The notes: generated by a model from the sequence alone, not told the origin. Positions 14,608-23,874 are shown, counted from the first letter of the stretch. The stretch is 50,837 nt of DNA from Iodobacter sp. BJB302 (GCF_002735645.1 NZ_PDZG01000035.1:1-50837), one strand, 5' to 3'. Program-made: numbers and translations.

Positions 14608-15519
14608 ATGCAAATTGCAATGATTGGCCTCGGTAAAATGGGCAGTAATATGGCACGCCGTTTGGCTGCTGGCGGAGCCACCGTATTTGGCTTTGACGTA
14701 AGCGCCGAAACACGTAACCAACTTGCCGCAGACCACGCCAATATCCGCAGTTTTGACTCCGTAGCCAGCCTGATTGCAGAATTACCAAGCCCGCGCGTGG
14801 TATGGATGATGCTGCCAGCCGGTGAAATAAGCGAAACCATGTTTGGTGAGCTGACAGCACTGATGGCACCAGGTGATTTAATTATTGATGGCGCAAACGC
14901 CATGTATAAAGACTCACAACGCCATGCAACAGAACTGAACGCCAAAGGCTTTAAGTTTATGGATGCGGGCGTATCTGGCGGCGTATGGGGCTTAGCTAAC
15001 GGCTACACCATCATGATTGGCGGCGAAAAAGACGCATTCGCGATGGCAGAGCCATTCGTTAAAATCCTGGCTCCGGCATCGGATCGCGGCTGGATTCACG
15101 CTGGCCCGGCAGGCAGCGGCCACTACGTGAAGATGGTTCACAACGGTATTGAATACGGCATGATGCAAGCTTTTGCCGAAGGCTTTGCCCTCTTGGAAGC
15201 CAAAAAAGAGCTGAATCTTGATCTGGCTGAAGTGGCTGAAACATGGCGTCATGGCTCGGTCATCCGCTCATGGCTGCTCGACTTAACTGCCGACACGCTG
15301 AAAAACGATACCAAGCTCGATGATATCAAGCCATTTGTTCCAGATTCTGGCGAAGGCCGCTGGACAGTACTGGAAGCCGTTGAGCTGGGCGTTCCTGCTC
15401 CGGTTATCGCAGCGTCGTTATTCCAGCGCTACACCACCCAGGGTAAAGGCGATTACGTCGCTAAATTGCTTTCCATGATGCGCAATGCCTTTGGCGGCCA
15501 TCATGTGGCAAAGAAGTAA
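14608..15519 (+). CDS. gnd: 6-phosphogluconate dehydrogenase, decarboxylating (short form)
   Basis: It oxidatively decarboxylates 6-phosphogluconate to ribulose 5-phosphate. The 303 residues match the short, YqeC/GndA-like class, often NAD-dependent, and not the 470-residue form. Visible motifs are the dinucleotide site GLGKMGSNMARRL, the substrate loop DAGVSGGVWGLANGYTIMIGG and the catalytic-lysine region GPAGSGHYVKMVHNGIEYGMM. A late RRR/TRW-like block has DSGEGRWTVLEAVELGVPAP. AAGG eight bases before the ATG at 14608 decides this start over the ATG three codons earlier. Cofactor preference is inferred from the class, not proven. Confidence 0.92.
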   Translation: MQIAMIGLGKMGSNMARRLAAGGATVFGFDVSAETRNQLAADHANIRSFDSVASLIAELPSPRVVWMMLPAGEISETMFGELTALMAPGDLIIDGANAMYKDSQRHATELNAKGFKFMDAGVSGGVWGLANGYTIMIGGEKDAFAMAEPFVKILAPASDRGWIHAGPAGSGHYVKMVHNGIEYGMMQAFAEGFALLEAKKELNLDLAEVAETWRHGSVIRSWLLDLTADTLKNDTKLDDIKPFVPDSGEGRWTVLEAVELGVPAPVIAASLFQRYTTQGKGDYVAKLLSMMRNAFGGHHVAKK

Positions 15520-15530
15520 GTGACTTACTC

Positions 15531-15567
15531 AAAAAAAACCCGTCTTTTTTAAGACGGGTTTTTTTAT
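15531..15567. terminator. Bidirectional terminator of gnd and the MarR-GNAT gene
   Basis: AACCCGTCTT and AAGACGGGTT form a perfect 10-bp stem with a TTTT loop, with A8 before and T-rich sequence after. The convergent genes end on both sides; the MarR-GNAT stop lies in the T-tract. Confidence 0.92.
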
Positions 15568-16475
15568 AGATCGAGCAGCATAAAGATTTCACAAGAGTGA
15601 TGACCCGTTGCCCCCATGGGCTCTGCAATTTGCCTGAAACCCATTTTTTTATAGAGCGCCAGTGCAGCAGGAAGGCAGGCTGTTGTTTCTAAATAGCACT
15701 GCCGGTATCCCGCCTGCCGCGCAAAATCACACGCCATGATCAGCAAACGCTTTCCCAGCCCCAAGCCCCTGCAATCATCCAATAGATACATCTTTTGCAA
15801 TTCACACACCGATGCATCTGCCCCGGCCAGCGGCGCAATTCCTGCCCCGCCTGATAAAGCCCCCGACTCTTTTTGAATCACCCAATAAGCCGCCCCAGCC
15901 TCTTGATAACATGGGTAAAGCTGATCCAGATGGGGATCTGCCACACCATAGCCACGCTCTTCACTCAGGCCATGCTCGGCAGAAACCTGCCTGATCACCG
16001 CAGCAACTGCAGCATTATCCGTTTCTGCCATCAGCCGAATTTCATAGCCCTTTTGCGAACGGGCTGCGTTTAAAGCCTGCCGGTATAAATCCAAGCCCGC
16101 CTGCAGGCGCTGCTGCTCAGCCGAATCCAGTTGCTGTAAAACGCATTCAATTTCTGCATCATATTCAGCATGCACAGCACGTAAAACGTCCCGCCCGGCC
16201 AAGGATAAAACAGCCTGCTTGCTGCGCTTATCGCTGGCATGAGCCTGCCATTGAATCAGCCCCTCTTCTGCTAATTTTTGCAGTGTGCGGCTGATATTGG
16301 ATTTATCGATACGCAAACGCTCAGCTAACTGTAAATTAGTCTGCATGGCCTGCTCCAGCTCGATCAGAATATGCGCCTCAACAGGGCTGAGATCGACCTT
16401 GCCGCATTTTTTTGAAAACACGCCCAGCTCGCGGACAATATCCCGTGATACGGCTCTTAATGATCTGGCATTCAT
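15564..16475 (-). CDS. MarR-type regulator fused to GNAT acetyltransferase
   Basis: The 303-residue fusion has a winged-helix MarR half (about 1-145) and a GNAT half (about 150-303). The MarR half shows LSPVEAHILIELEQ, the recognition region LAERLRIDKSNISRTLQKLAEEG and the wing DKRSKQAVLSLAG. The GNAT half shows IRLMAETDNAAVAAVIRQV, LQKMYLLDDCRGLGLGKRLL with the acetyl-CoA loop, and ALALYKKMGF near the end. Such fusions are known in many proteobacteria, but the substrate is unknown. It is probably autoregulated through the palindrome nine bases upstream of its start. Its 3' end shares a terminator with gnd. Confidence 0.9.
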   Translation of the reverse strand: MNARSLRAVSRDIVRELGVFSKKCGKVDLSPVEAHILIELEQAMQTNLQLAERLRIDKSNISRTLQKLAEEGLIQWQAHASDKRSKQAVLSLAGRDVLRAVHAEYDAEIECVLQQLDSAEQQRLQAGLDLYRQALNAARSQKGYEIRLMAETDNAAVAAVIRQVSAEHGLSEERGYGVADPHLDQLYPCYQEAGAAYWVIQKESGALSGGAGIAPLAGADASVCELQKMYLLDDCRGLGLGKRLLIMACDFARQAGYRQCYLETTACLPAALALYKKMGFRQIAEPMGATGHHSCEIFMLLDL

Positions 16476-16483
16476 AGCGGCTC

Positions 16484-16512
16484 AAATATAGTTGCGATTT
16501 ACAACTATATTT
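16484..16512. promoter_or_regulatory. Perfect palindromic operator upstream of MarR-GNAT gene
   Basis: AAATATAGTTG and CAACTATATTT are exact inverted repeats of 11 bp around the 7-base spacer CGATTTA. The place (nine bases before the MarR-GNAT ATG) and the TAGTTG...CAACTA core fit a MarR-family operator, pointing to autorepression. It could also affect the peptidase gene 120 bases away. Confidence 0.8.
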
Positions 16513-16632
16513 CATTCTTTCAAAAAACACCACAAGCAGCTGATATTTTGCATCTCGCTTACCCCAATATATTTAAACAGCATAGCCACGTAAATTCATC
16601 ACTCACCTCTCAATCAATAAGACCTCCGCCCA

Positions 16633-18648
16633 ATGCCTAATTCAATTCGCACCGCCATTGCTGCGCTATTTATTGCAGGCTCGGCATTCAGCCATGCCAA
16701 TAATCTGGTTTTAGAAGCCGGTGCGATGGACAGATCGGCCGATCCTTGCAGTAATTTTTATCAATATGCCAATGGCAACTGGCTGGCGAATCATCCTGTG
16801 CCTGCGGATCGTGCCCGCTATGGGGCTTATGATGAAGTTTTTGAGCGCAATCTCACGGCGCTTAAAAATATTATTGAAACTGCAGCTAAATCAAACAGTG
16901 CCAACCCTTCCGTACAAAAAGTAGGCGCATTTTATTTAAGCGGGATGGATGAGGCGCGTTTAGAGGCAGAAGGCGCTAAACCACTGGCAGAGCAATTAGC
17001 CCGGATCAGCGCAATTAAAACGCAGGCAGACCTTATTCAGGTATTAGCACAGCTGCATAAAGAAGGCATTAATTCGCTGTTTGATTTTAATGTAAGCCAG
17101 GATGCAAAAAATTCACTGCGCTATATTATGGATTTATCTCAGGGCGGCTTAGGTTTGCCCGATAGAGATTACTATTTAAAAACCGACAGCAAGCACCAAA
17201 AACTACGCCGGCAATATAAGGCACATTTGGTGCAAATATTTGGCCTGCTAGGCGATAGCCCGCAGGCCGCAGAAAAAAATGCCATTCGTGTGATTCGTTT
17301 AGAAACAGGCCTTGCCCGTGCATCAATGACAAAAGTTGAGCAACGTAATCCTGAAGCCACTTACCATTTGCTTAATTTAAATGGCCTGCAAAAAATCAGC
17401 CCGCACTTTGCATGGCAAGCTTATTTTGAAGCGATTGGTGTCAGCAAGCCCTCTGATATCAATGTTTCACAGCCAAAATTTTTTAGCCATATCAGTCAGG
17501 CAATGGGCTCAGTACCATCAGATGATTTAAAAACCTATTTGCGCTGGCACTTGGCGCATGCGCAGGCCAAATATCTTTCTTCTGATTTTGTAAACGCCGA
17601 TTTTGCTTTTTACAGCCAGACACTGACTGGCGCAAAAGAATTAAGGCCTCGCTGGAAGCGGGTATTAAAAAGCCTGGACCAAAATCTGGGCGAAGCACTG
17701 GGTGAGCTCTATGTTGCAGAATACTTTAGCCCCGCAGCCAAAACCGAAGCGCTGGAAATGGTGGCAAACATTAAGCTGGCCATGGCAGAGCGTATTAAAA
17801 GTTCAGATTGGATGAGTGCAGTAACTAAAGAGCAGGCATTAAAAAAACTGGATAAGGTTGTGGTCAAAATTGGCTACCCGGATATCTGGCGCGATTACAG
17901 CAACCTGCAAATTACTAAAGAATCGTATGCGGCGAATATCCGCCGTGGCCATGAGTTTGAATTTAAACGGCAGCTGGCTAAACTGGGCAAAGAAATTGAC
18001 AGAAATGAATGGGGAATGACACCTTCTACAGTGAATGCCTATTACAACCCAGGCATGAATGAAATGGTTTTCCCTGCGGGTATATTGCAAGCGCCACTAT
18101 TTCACGTTAATGCCGACAGTGCCAGTAATTATGGCAATACCGGCGCCACTATCGGCCACGAACTCATTCATGCTTTTGACGATGAAGGCAGCCAGTTTGA
18201 TGGTGATGGCAATTTAAAAAGCTGGTGGACTAAGGAAGACAGAAAGAACTTTACCCGGCGGGTTACACGAATAGAAAAATAATTTGATGAATTTAATCCG
18301 CTTGATAAGCTGCATATCAATGGCAAGCTCACTGCGGGTGAAAATATTGCCGATCTGGGTGGATTAACCATTGCCTTTCAGGCCTTAAAGAAATCTTTGG
18401 CCACCAAGCCACAGGCAGAGAAAATAGATGGCCTTAGCCAGGAGCAACGCTTCTTTATTGCCAATGCACAAAGCTTCAGAAGTAATACCCGGCCGGAAGA
18501 ATTACGCCTGCAAATACTCACCGACCCGCATGCGCCAGAAAAATACCGGGTGATTGCGCCAATTGCCAATATGCCAGAATTTGCGGCGGCTTTTTCATGC
18601 GATAAATCAGCATTAAGAAGTGAAGATAAGCGGGTTAATATTTGGTAG
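16633..18648 (+). pseudogene. M13 family zinc metallopeptidase interrupted by an in-frame stop
   Basis: The frame is open from the ATG at 16633 to a TAA at 18280-18282 and continues in the same frame to TAG at 18646-18648 (672 codons). It encodes a secreted neprilysin/PepO-like M13 peptidase: signal peptide ending FSHA, SADPCSNFYQYANGNWL, NAYYNPGMNEMVFPAGILQ, and the zinc motif HELIH (H509, E510, H513). The third zinc ligand E570 and D574 (TAGENIADLGG) lie after the stop at codon 550, so the truncated 549-residue product cannot form the full zinc site. A single C-to-T change (CAA to TAA) would explain it. The rest of the frame is clean, so the mutation is recent or an assembly error. Confidence 0.88.
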
Positions 18649-18695
18649 ATTAATTTCAGGATGGGCATAAAATGTGCCCATCCTGAGAAGATCCT

Positions 18696-19427
18696 CTAAG
18701 CTTTTAAGTTTTGCGCTACAAATCCATTCAGGCTGTTTAATTCACTTTTATTTAAAGATGGCAATTGAGAAATAATATGCGCCAGTGCAGAGTGATCATT
18801 CAGGCCAAATTCTGAAGATTGAATCAGCACCGTGCCCTGCCCACTGAAATCAATCTGCTTTTCTTCTCCTGATAAAGTAATGCTGGTCATGGCACCCACC
18901 GCCGACAATACATTAGTTACATGCTCGTAATCATAGCGATATGAAGGGCTGGGGCAATCTGCCCAGCCTAAAATGGCCTGCTCATCCACGCGGCATGGCA
19001 AATCTAAAAAATGTACCGGGCCATTACTTGAGGCGATTAACTTACCATTGCCCATCAAGGTCAGAAAACCTGGCATGGTGGATTCCTGGCAAATAATATT
19101 TTTGCTGAAACCCAGCAAATGGCTGGCTTTAATGGTCATATTGGCGTCTTCAAGATCATAGCAGGCAATATCATTGCCATTATCTCCAAGAATCAATTGC
19201 CCCTGCCCTTTTGCAACGACAAAATGATTAATATAAAGCGGGGAATTAAATGATTGCTTAACCAGGATATCCAGCAGGCTTGAGCCCAGCGCATTAAATT
19301 GCAGCTGCCCATAAAATGCAATCATTTTACCCTTACGGATAAATATCTCATCGGCCACATCCACCACAAAGGCAAAGCGATTCAGATTATCGTTTTTGGG
19401 TAAATTACCGGGATTATAAATAGTCAT
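18696..19427 (-). CDS. AIM24 family protein, diverged third copy
   Basis: The 243-residue protein shares the beta-helical AIM24 (DUF124) pattern with its two upstream neighbours: IFIRKGKMIAFYGQLQFNA near the start, FVVAKGQGQLILGDNG in the middle and IDFSGQGTVLIQSSEFG near the end. It has its own N-terminal extension and a longer, helical C-terminus (LAHIISQLPSLNKSELNSLNGFV). Its ATG overlaps the stop of the previous gene (TAATG), so the two are translationally coupled. The function of bacterial AIM24 proteins is unknown. It is the most diverged of the three copies. Confidence 0.8.
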   Translation of the reverse strand: MTIYNPGNLPKNDNLNRFAFVVDVADEIFIRKGKMIAFYGQLQFNALGSSLLDILVKQSFNSPLYINHFVVAKGQGQLILGDNGNDIACYDLEDANMTIKASHLLGFSKNIICQESTMPGFLTLMGNGKLIASSNGPVHFLDLPCRVDEQAILGWADCPSPSYRYDYEHVTNVLSAVGAMTSITLSGEEKQIDFSGQGTVLIQSSEFGLNDHSALAHIISQLPSLNKSELNSLNGFVAQNLKA

Positions 19428-20068
19428 TATCTTTCACTCGCCTGAATATAAACCGTGCCCTGCCCCATAAACTTCACCTGATAGGATTCGCCCGAAGCCT
19501 GCCCGACAAAAGTTTTCCAATTTAAATCGGTCACAATGGCAGAAGTCAGATTTCCTTTGTGGCCGATATAGGCATTAGGATCAACAAACACCGGCTGCTC
19601 GGCAGTAACTGGCAAGGCAATCGCATTACCATCCGATAAAATCGCCATTTCGCCTGTGCCTTGCAAGGTGGTGGTAAACAACCCCTGCCCGCTCACAGCG
19701 CCACGCACCATGCTCTGCACGCCGCCCTGATTGCCCAAAAACATCGTGCCAACGGTAAGCCGTGCATCGTAGGCGAGCAGTGTTTCGCTCTCTACATACA
19801 CCATCTCATTATTGACCTGAATAATGCTGACAAATAATCCATTGTGCCCGTAATAAACTTTTCCCGATCCTTTTGCCACCATCACAGCATTGCTTTCGCT
19901 CGTTACCGTGCGCATCGCCAGGTCTTGCACTCCGCCACCGGCCAGAAAAGAGCGGGCGAAATTCACCTTACCCTGATAGGCAATCATTGAGCCTTTTTTG
20001 GCAAAGACTTCTTCGTTACTCAGGGTGATTTCAATCAGTTTTTCATTGATTTGCGTGTAAGAAGGCAT
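19427..20068 (-). CDS. AIM24 family protein, second copy
   Basis: The 213-residue AIM24/DUF124 protein has repeated beta-strand motifs: EVFAKKGSMIAYQGKVNF at the start, VMVAKGSGKVYYGHNGLFVSII, SGQGLFTTTLQGTGEMAI, VFVDPNAYIGHKGNL and ASGESYQVKFMGQGTVYIQASER at the end. It is very similar to the first copy over its whole length, so it arose by tandem duplication. AAGGA before the ATG at 20068 supports the start. It lies 28 bases after the first copy and overlaps the third by one base. Confidence 0.88.
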   Translation of the reverse strand: MPSYTQINEKLIEITLSNEEVFAKKGSMIAYQGKVNFARSFLAGGGVQDLAMRTVTSESNAVMVAKGSGKVYYGHNGLFVSIIQVNNEMVYVESETLLAYDARLTVGTMFLGNQGGVQSMVRGAVSGQGLFTTTLQGTGEMAILSDGNAIALPVTAEQPVFVDPNAYIGHKGNLTSAIVTDLNWKTFVGQASGESYQVKFMGQGTVYIQASER

Positions 20069-20096
20069 GGCTTAATCCTTAAATGGCAGGCTAGTT

Positions 20097-20714
20097 TTAA
20101 CGCTCAGCAGGCTGGATATACACCACGCCCTGGCCGGTAAACTTAAATTGATAAGATTCACCCGATGCCTCGCCCACCATCGTCCGCCAGTTCACATCAA
20201 ACACAAACTCTTGCGAGATATTACCCTTGTAGCCAATAAAGGCATCCGGATCCACAAACAAGGGGTAATTTGGCCCTACTTCCAGCGTAATCAGATTGCC
20301 ACGCGAAATCACCGCGATATTGCCGCTGCCTTCTACCGTGGTAGTAAATAAGCCCTGGCCCGATGCTGCCCCGCGCAGGCCAGCAAATGTGGTATTGGTT
20401 TTAAGGCCCATGTCGTAAGCCAGCAGGCTGCTGCTTTCAATAAACAGCTTTTCATTTGCCAAAGGAATCACGGCAATTTCGGCCGCATTATGGGCAAAAA
20501 ACACTTTGCCCGTGCCACTGGTTTGCATCAGCGACATACCTTCGTTAGTGACCTTGCGCTTAAGTGCACCAAACAAACCTTCACCGCCCAGAATGGCTTT
20601 TTCAAACTTAACCGAGCCGGTGTAAGCCACCATTGCACCGGCAATCGCCAGTACTTTTTCATTCTGCAAATCCACCTCTAACAGGCGATCCGAATTGATT
20701 CTGAAACTGCTCAC
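20097..20714 (-). CDS. AIM24 family protein, first copy
   Basis: The 205-residue AIM24/DUF124 protein has VLAIAGAMVAYTGSVKFEKA, SLMQTSGTGKVFFAHN, ASGQGLFTTTVEGSGNIAV, FVDPDAFIGYKGNI and ASGESYQFKFTGQGVVYIQPAER. The frame has an ATG at 20729, but AGGAGAGG lies just inside it and is correctly spaced for a GTG at 20714. From that GTG the N-terminus MSSFRINSDRLLEV aligns with that of the second copy, so I chose the GTG. It heads the three-gene AIM24 operon, downstream of terB on the same strand. Confidence 0.87.
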   Translation of the reverse strand: MSSFRINSDRLLEVDLQNEKVLAIAGAMVAYTGSVKFEKAILGGEGLFGALKRKVTNEGMSLMQTSGTGKVFFAHNAAEIAVIPLANEKLFIESSSLLAYDMGLKTNTTFAGLRGAASGQGLFTTTVEGSGNIAVISRGNLITLEVGPNYPLFVDPDAFIGYKGNISQEFVFDVNWRTMVGEASGESYQFKFTGQGVVYIQPAER

Positions 20715-20907
20715 TACGCCTCTCCTCATAATGCAGATGACTGGCAGATGGATACCAGCGGCTATTTATCTGACATAATACTGGATAAAAGCAGTGAATT
20801 TAGCAAGGATAATGCAGGCAGATAAACATAATATATTTTGTGTTTCTTACATAACATCCCTGCATAACCAGGCTTACAGTGTTCTCTAATTATTTGAGGC
20901 AAAAAAA

Positions 20908-20925
20908 AACCTGCCTGAGCAGGTT
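20908..20925 (-). terminator. Terminator of terB
   Basis: AACCTGC and GCAGGTT form a 7-bp stem with loop CTGA. On the minus strand it is followed by a run of Ts, so it ends terB transcription before the AIM24 operon. Confidence 0.85.
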
Positions 20926-20940
20926 TCAATACAATCATCA

Positions 20941-21399
20941 TTAATTTAAACCAAACTCTGCTTCGTTCAGCGCCAGCTCATGGCAAATGGCAATCACCAT
21001 TTTCTTCTCGCTTGCATCAAAATCACCATCGGCAATACCAATAGCACAACAAACTCGAACCATTAATTTGCCTGCATCAGTATTGCTTTTAATTTTAGCG
21101 ATTGTTTTAAGCGCTTCTGCCTTGCCAATTTCATAATCAAAATCAAATTTCAGCGCTACTTTATTAAATGAATCGATCACATCAGCCTGATCAAATACTT
21201 TTAATTCATCCGAATTATTAATATAGCCCAGTATTTTCTGCTTTTCATCTGCACTAATCTTACCGTCACTACTTGCAACTAAAGCACAGCCTGCAATCAC
21301 TGCATTTAAAAAATCTTTATTTTTAAATTTAGTTACTTCATTAGCCAGCATTGTGCTGGCATCCTGACCCATCTTTTTGATCGAATCTAATAAAGCCAT
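20941..21399 (-). CDS. terB: TerB family tellurite-resistance-type protein
   Basis: The 152-residue all-helical protein has the two acidic TerB motifs SSDGKISADEKQKILGYI and GIADGDFDASEKKMVIAICHELAL, probable metal-binding sites, and the usual length (about 150). TerB belongs to the Ter stress system with TerC, TerD and others, but no terC/D/E/Z genes are near, so tellurite resistance cannot be claimed. GGAG upstream of the ATG at 21399 decides the start; the longer frame begins 27 bases earlier without such a site. The neighbouring genes on the same strand are three AIM24 paralogues. Confidence 0.88.
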   Translation of the reverse strand: MALLDSIKKMGQDASTMLANEVTKFKNKDFLNAVIAGCALVASSDGKISADEKQKILGYINNSDELKVFDQADVIDSFNKVALKFDFDYEIGKAEALKTIAKIKSNTDAGKLMVRVCCAIGIADGDFDASEKKMVIAICHELALNEAEFGLN

Positions 21400-21590
21400 G
21401 GTCTGTCTCCTGCTGAGTTTAAGCAAACGATGAGGATCTAAAATAGATGATACTCATGTTTAGGTCTGCGGCAGAAGAAATAGTTCATTTATACCCAATA
21501 ATGATACAAATCTGATTGGGTATAAATAATTATTCAGAAATTTAAATCAATTCAATAAAGTTGCAATGCAACAAATACATTGGCATTCTT

Positions 21591-22829
21591 TTATTGATTT
21601 TCTTGTTCTGCGCGTGCAGCCGCAGCACGTAATTTATCTTTTTTACTCATGCGCACACCCTTCACCCCGCCTGTATTTACTACAGCAGGCATGCTGGTCA
21701 GCCTGGCTTCAAAACCAGCCAGCACTTCGCGGTTCAGGCGGATATTCAGGCGATTTTCAATCAGACGAAAATGCGCTTCGGTGGCGGCACTGATCAGGCT
21801 GATCGCCGTGCCACTCGCGCCATTTCGGCCGGTGCGGCCAATACGGTGGGTGTAATCAACCGGTGAGCGCGGCAAATCATAATTCACTACAAACGGCAGA
21901 CCATCGATATCGATACCACGGCCAGCCAGATCGGTCGCTACCACCACTTGCAGGCTGCCCGATTTAAATTCCGCCAGGACCTGATTGCGGCGGCCCTGGC
22001 TAAATTCGCCATGAAAAGGCGCAGCGTTAATACCCTTGGCGTACAGCGTATTGGCAAGCTGCTCGCTGCCATGCTTGCTGGCCACAAACACCAGCATCCG
22101 CTGGCCTGCATTTTCTTTGATCAGATGCGCGAGTACATCAGCACGGCGCCCGGCATCCACAAAAACAGCCCGCTGCAGGATATCCGGCTGCGTGGTTTCG
22201 GTGGAAGCAATCATCACCCGTGTTGGATTATTTAATATGCCTGTCGCCAGCGCGTTCACATCGTCTGGAAAAGTAGCCGAGAAAAACAGGCTTTGGCGCT
22301 TAGCCGGCAGCAGCGCCAGGATGCGGTTAATTTCGGCAGCAAAGCCCATATCCAGCAAGCGATCGGCTTCGTCCAGCACGAGAGTATTAAAAAACTCCGG
22401 CCGAACCGCGTTCTTGTCGATTAAATCCAGCAAACGGCCAGGCGTTGCCACCAGCACATCAGCACCACCGCGCAGCTGCATCATCTGCGGGTTAATCGCC
22501 ACGCCACCAAATACCGTCCCCAGCTTGATAGGCCGAGTCATTTTGCCTAAAGCCGCCAGCAAGCCCTTGATCTCGTTCCCCACCTGCACTGCCAGCTCAC
22601 GCGTTGGCACCAAAATCAGCGCCTTGCTGCTGTCCGTCGTCATCAGATGCAGCAGTGGCAAAACATAAGCAGCCGTTTTGCCCGAGCCGGTCTGAGCCTG
22701 CGCCAGAATATCCTCCCCCCACAGCACAGCAGGAATCACCTCCGCCTGAACCGGCGTAGGAGTGATATAGGATTTTTTGCTGGCAGCAAGTAAAACGGCG
22801 GGTGACAGACCCAGAGCGGAAAAGGACAT
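21591..22829 (-). CDS. DEAD-box ATP-dependent RNA helicase (RhlE-like)
   Basis: The 412-residue helicase has all core motifs in order: the Q-motif TPTPVQAEVIP, Walker A AQTGSGKT, PTRELAVQV, TPGRLLDL, DEADRLLDMGF, SATF, the second domain with ATDLAGRGIDIDGL, and HRIGRTGRNG. The C-terminus is short and lysine-rich (RMSKKDKLRAAAARAEQ). It unwinds RNA in ribosome assembly or mRNA decay; the exact subfamily is uncertain, with RhlE the best fit by motif wording. The start at 22829 gives the family N-terminus MSFSALGLSPAVL; the longer frame upstream has no homologous look. It is transcribed alone. Confidence 0.92.
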   Translation of the reverse strand: MSFSALGLSPAVLLAASKKSYITPTPVQAEVIPAVLWGEDILAQAQTGSGKTAAYVLPLLHLMTTDSSKALILVPTRELAVQVGNEIKGLLAALGKMTRPIKLGTVFGGVAINPQMMQLRGGADVLVATPGRLLDLIDKNAVRPEFFNTLVLDEADRLLDMGFAAEINRILALLPAKRQSLFFSATFPDDVNALATGILNNPTRVMIASTETTQPDILQRAVFVDAGRRADVLAHLIKENAGQRMLVFVASKHGSEQLANTLYAKGINAAPFHGEFSQGRRNQVLAEFKSGSLQVVVATDLAGRGIDIDGLPFVVNYDLPRSPVDYTHRIGRTGRNGASGTAISLISAATEAHFRLIENRLNIRLNREVLAGFEARLTSMPAVVNTGGVKGVRMSKKDKLRAAAARAEQENQ

Positions 22830-23046
22830 GATGGGCCTTAGATAATATTTCTGACGGGAGCGAAGTATAAGCGAGAAGGAGGGTGCTGTCCCTGTACATG
22901 GGACTGGATGGCATATTAGCGCCAACCGCGCACAGCGTACAAGGGCCAGGGTTTGCATCCGCTTCAGTGCCTTTTATAGCACTTGCCCAAGCAGTACCAG
23001 CCTGCCTCAGCTAAAACAAAGTGAACACACTACTGGAGATTGCAGG

Positions 23047-23808
23047 GTGAAAATGCAAAATCTGCTGGCGATGCTTTTTGTCAGCTGGCTACTGCCTGCC
23101 ACCGCAGCGGATCTAAAACTATGCCACCAGGATGTTGATGTTTATCCGTGGACATACGGTAAGAACCAAGGTTTAGATCGCTATGTTATCCAAACCGTCG
23201 CCAGCCGGCTGAAAATCACCATTGAATATCGCGCTCGTCCTTGGAAGCGCTGCCAGTATGAAGTCCGTAATGGCACTAGCGACGGCATGTTTCCAGCTTC
23301 GTTTACTCCCGAACGGCAACAATACGCGGTGTATCCTAGCCTCGCCACTGGAGAGCCAGACCCAAACTACCGCCTATCCCGTGATGAGTACCGCATTTAC
23401 CGGCGCATGGGCTCAAGCCTCAACACGCAAAATCTCCGCTCAAACCTTAGCAGGTTGATCGGTATCCAAGCCGGTTTTAGCATCTATGCAGAGCTACATA
23501 ATGCAGGTTATGCATTGGAAGACAGCTCAAAAGATGTGGGTGATCTGATGCGCAAACTAGATACGGGGCTTGTTGATAGTGTCATCACAGTGCAAGGCCA
23601 AGTTCAATACGCTCTGAAAAATTTGCCTGACTTGGCTAGCCGCATCGAAGTCGATCCCGTTCCCTACAAAGTGATCAATCTGTATCTCCCCTTCAGCAAA
23701 GCTTACTGCCAGAAACAAGCAGAACGCTGTCAGGCTATCTGGCAGGAAATCCGCAATGTCCGCGAAACGACGGAATACCAGAATATGCTGAAGGCTCATG
23801 GCTTCTGA
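23047..23808 (+). CDS. Periplasmic solute-binding protein, family 3
   Basis: The 253-residue protein has a signal peptide (MQNLLAMLFVSWLLPATAAD) and the fold of polar-amino-acid-type binding proteins: VDVYPWTYGKNQGLDRYVIQTV, RPWKRCQYEVRNGTSDGMFPASFTPER and LMRKLDTGLVDSVITVQGQ. Two cysteine pairs are likely (near residues 27/75 and in the last 30 residues). The usual start is GTG at 23047 after GGAG, with an ATG two codons later as alternative. No permease or ATPase gene adjoins it in the same direction, so it may be an orphan sensor or binding protein. Confidence 0.8.
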   Translation: MKMQNLLAMLFVSWLLPATAADLKLCHQDVDVYPWTYGKNQGLDRYVIQTVASRLKITIEYRARPWKRCQYEVRNGTSDGMFPASFTPERQQYAVYPSLATGEPDPNYRLSRDEYRIYRRMGSSLNTQNLRSNLSRLIGIQAGFSIYAELHNAGYALEDSSKDVGDLMRKLDTGLVDSVITVQGQVQYALKNLPDLASRIEVDPVPYKVINLYLPFSKAYCQKQAERCQAIWQEIRNVRETTEYQNMLKAHGF

Positions 23809-23849
23809 GCTGAAGACATGGGGGGATATGATTCGGTACTTCAAAAACA

Positions 23850-23874
23850 ATACGCCGCCATTAAGGCGGCGTAT
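23850..23874. terminator. Bidirectional terminator between solute-binding gene and dppF
   Basis: ATACGCCGCC and GGCGGCGTAT form a perfect 10-bp stem with loop ATTAA between the convergent genes. An A-rich stretch precedes it, which gives a T-tract for the dpp operon on the minus strand. Confidence 0.8.

Noticed and set aside
18397-18648. A separate small gene after the M13 peptidase
   Set aside because: It is the in-frame C-terminal part of the peptidase, including the zinc-ligand region just upstream.
20941-21399. A full tellurite-resistance operon
   Set aside because: Only terB is present; no terA, terC, terD, terE or terZ is found nearby.
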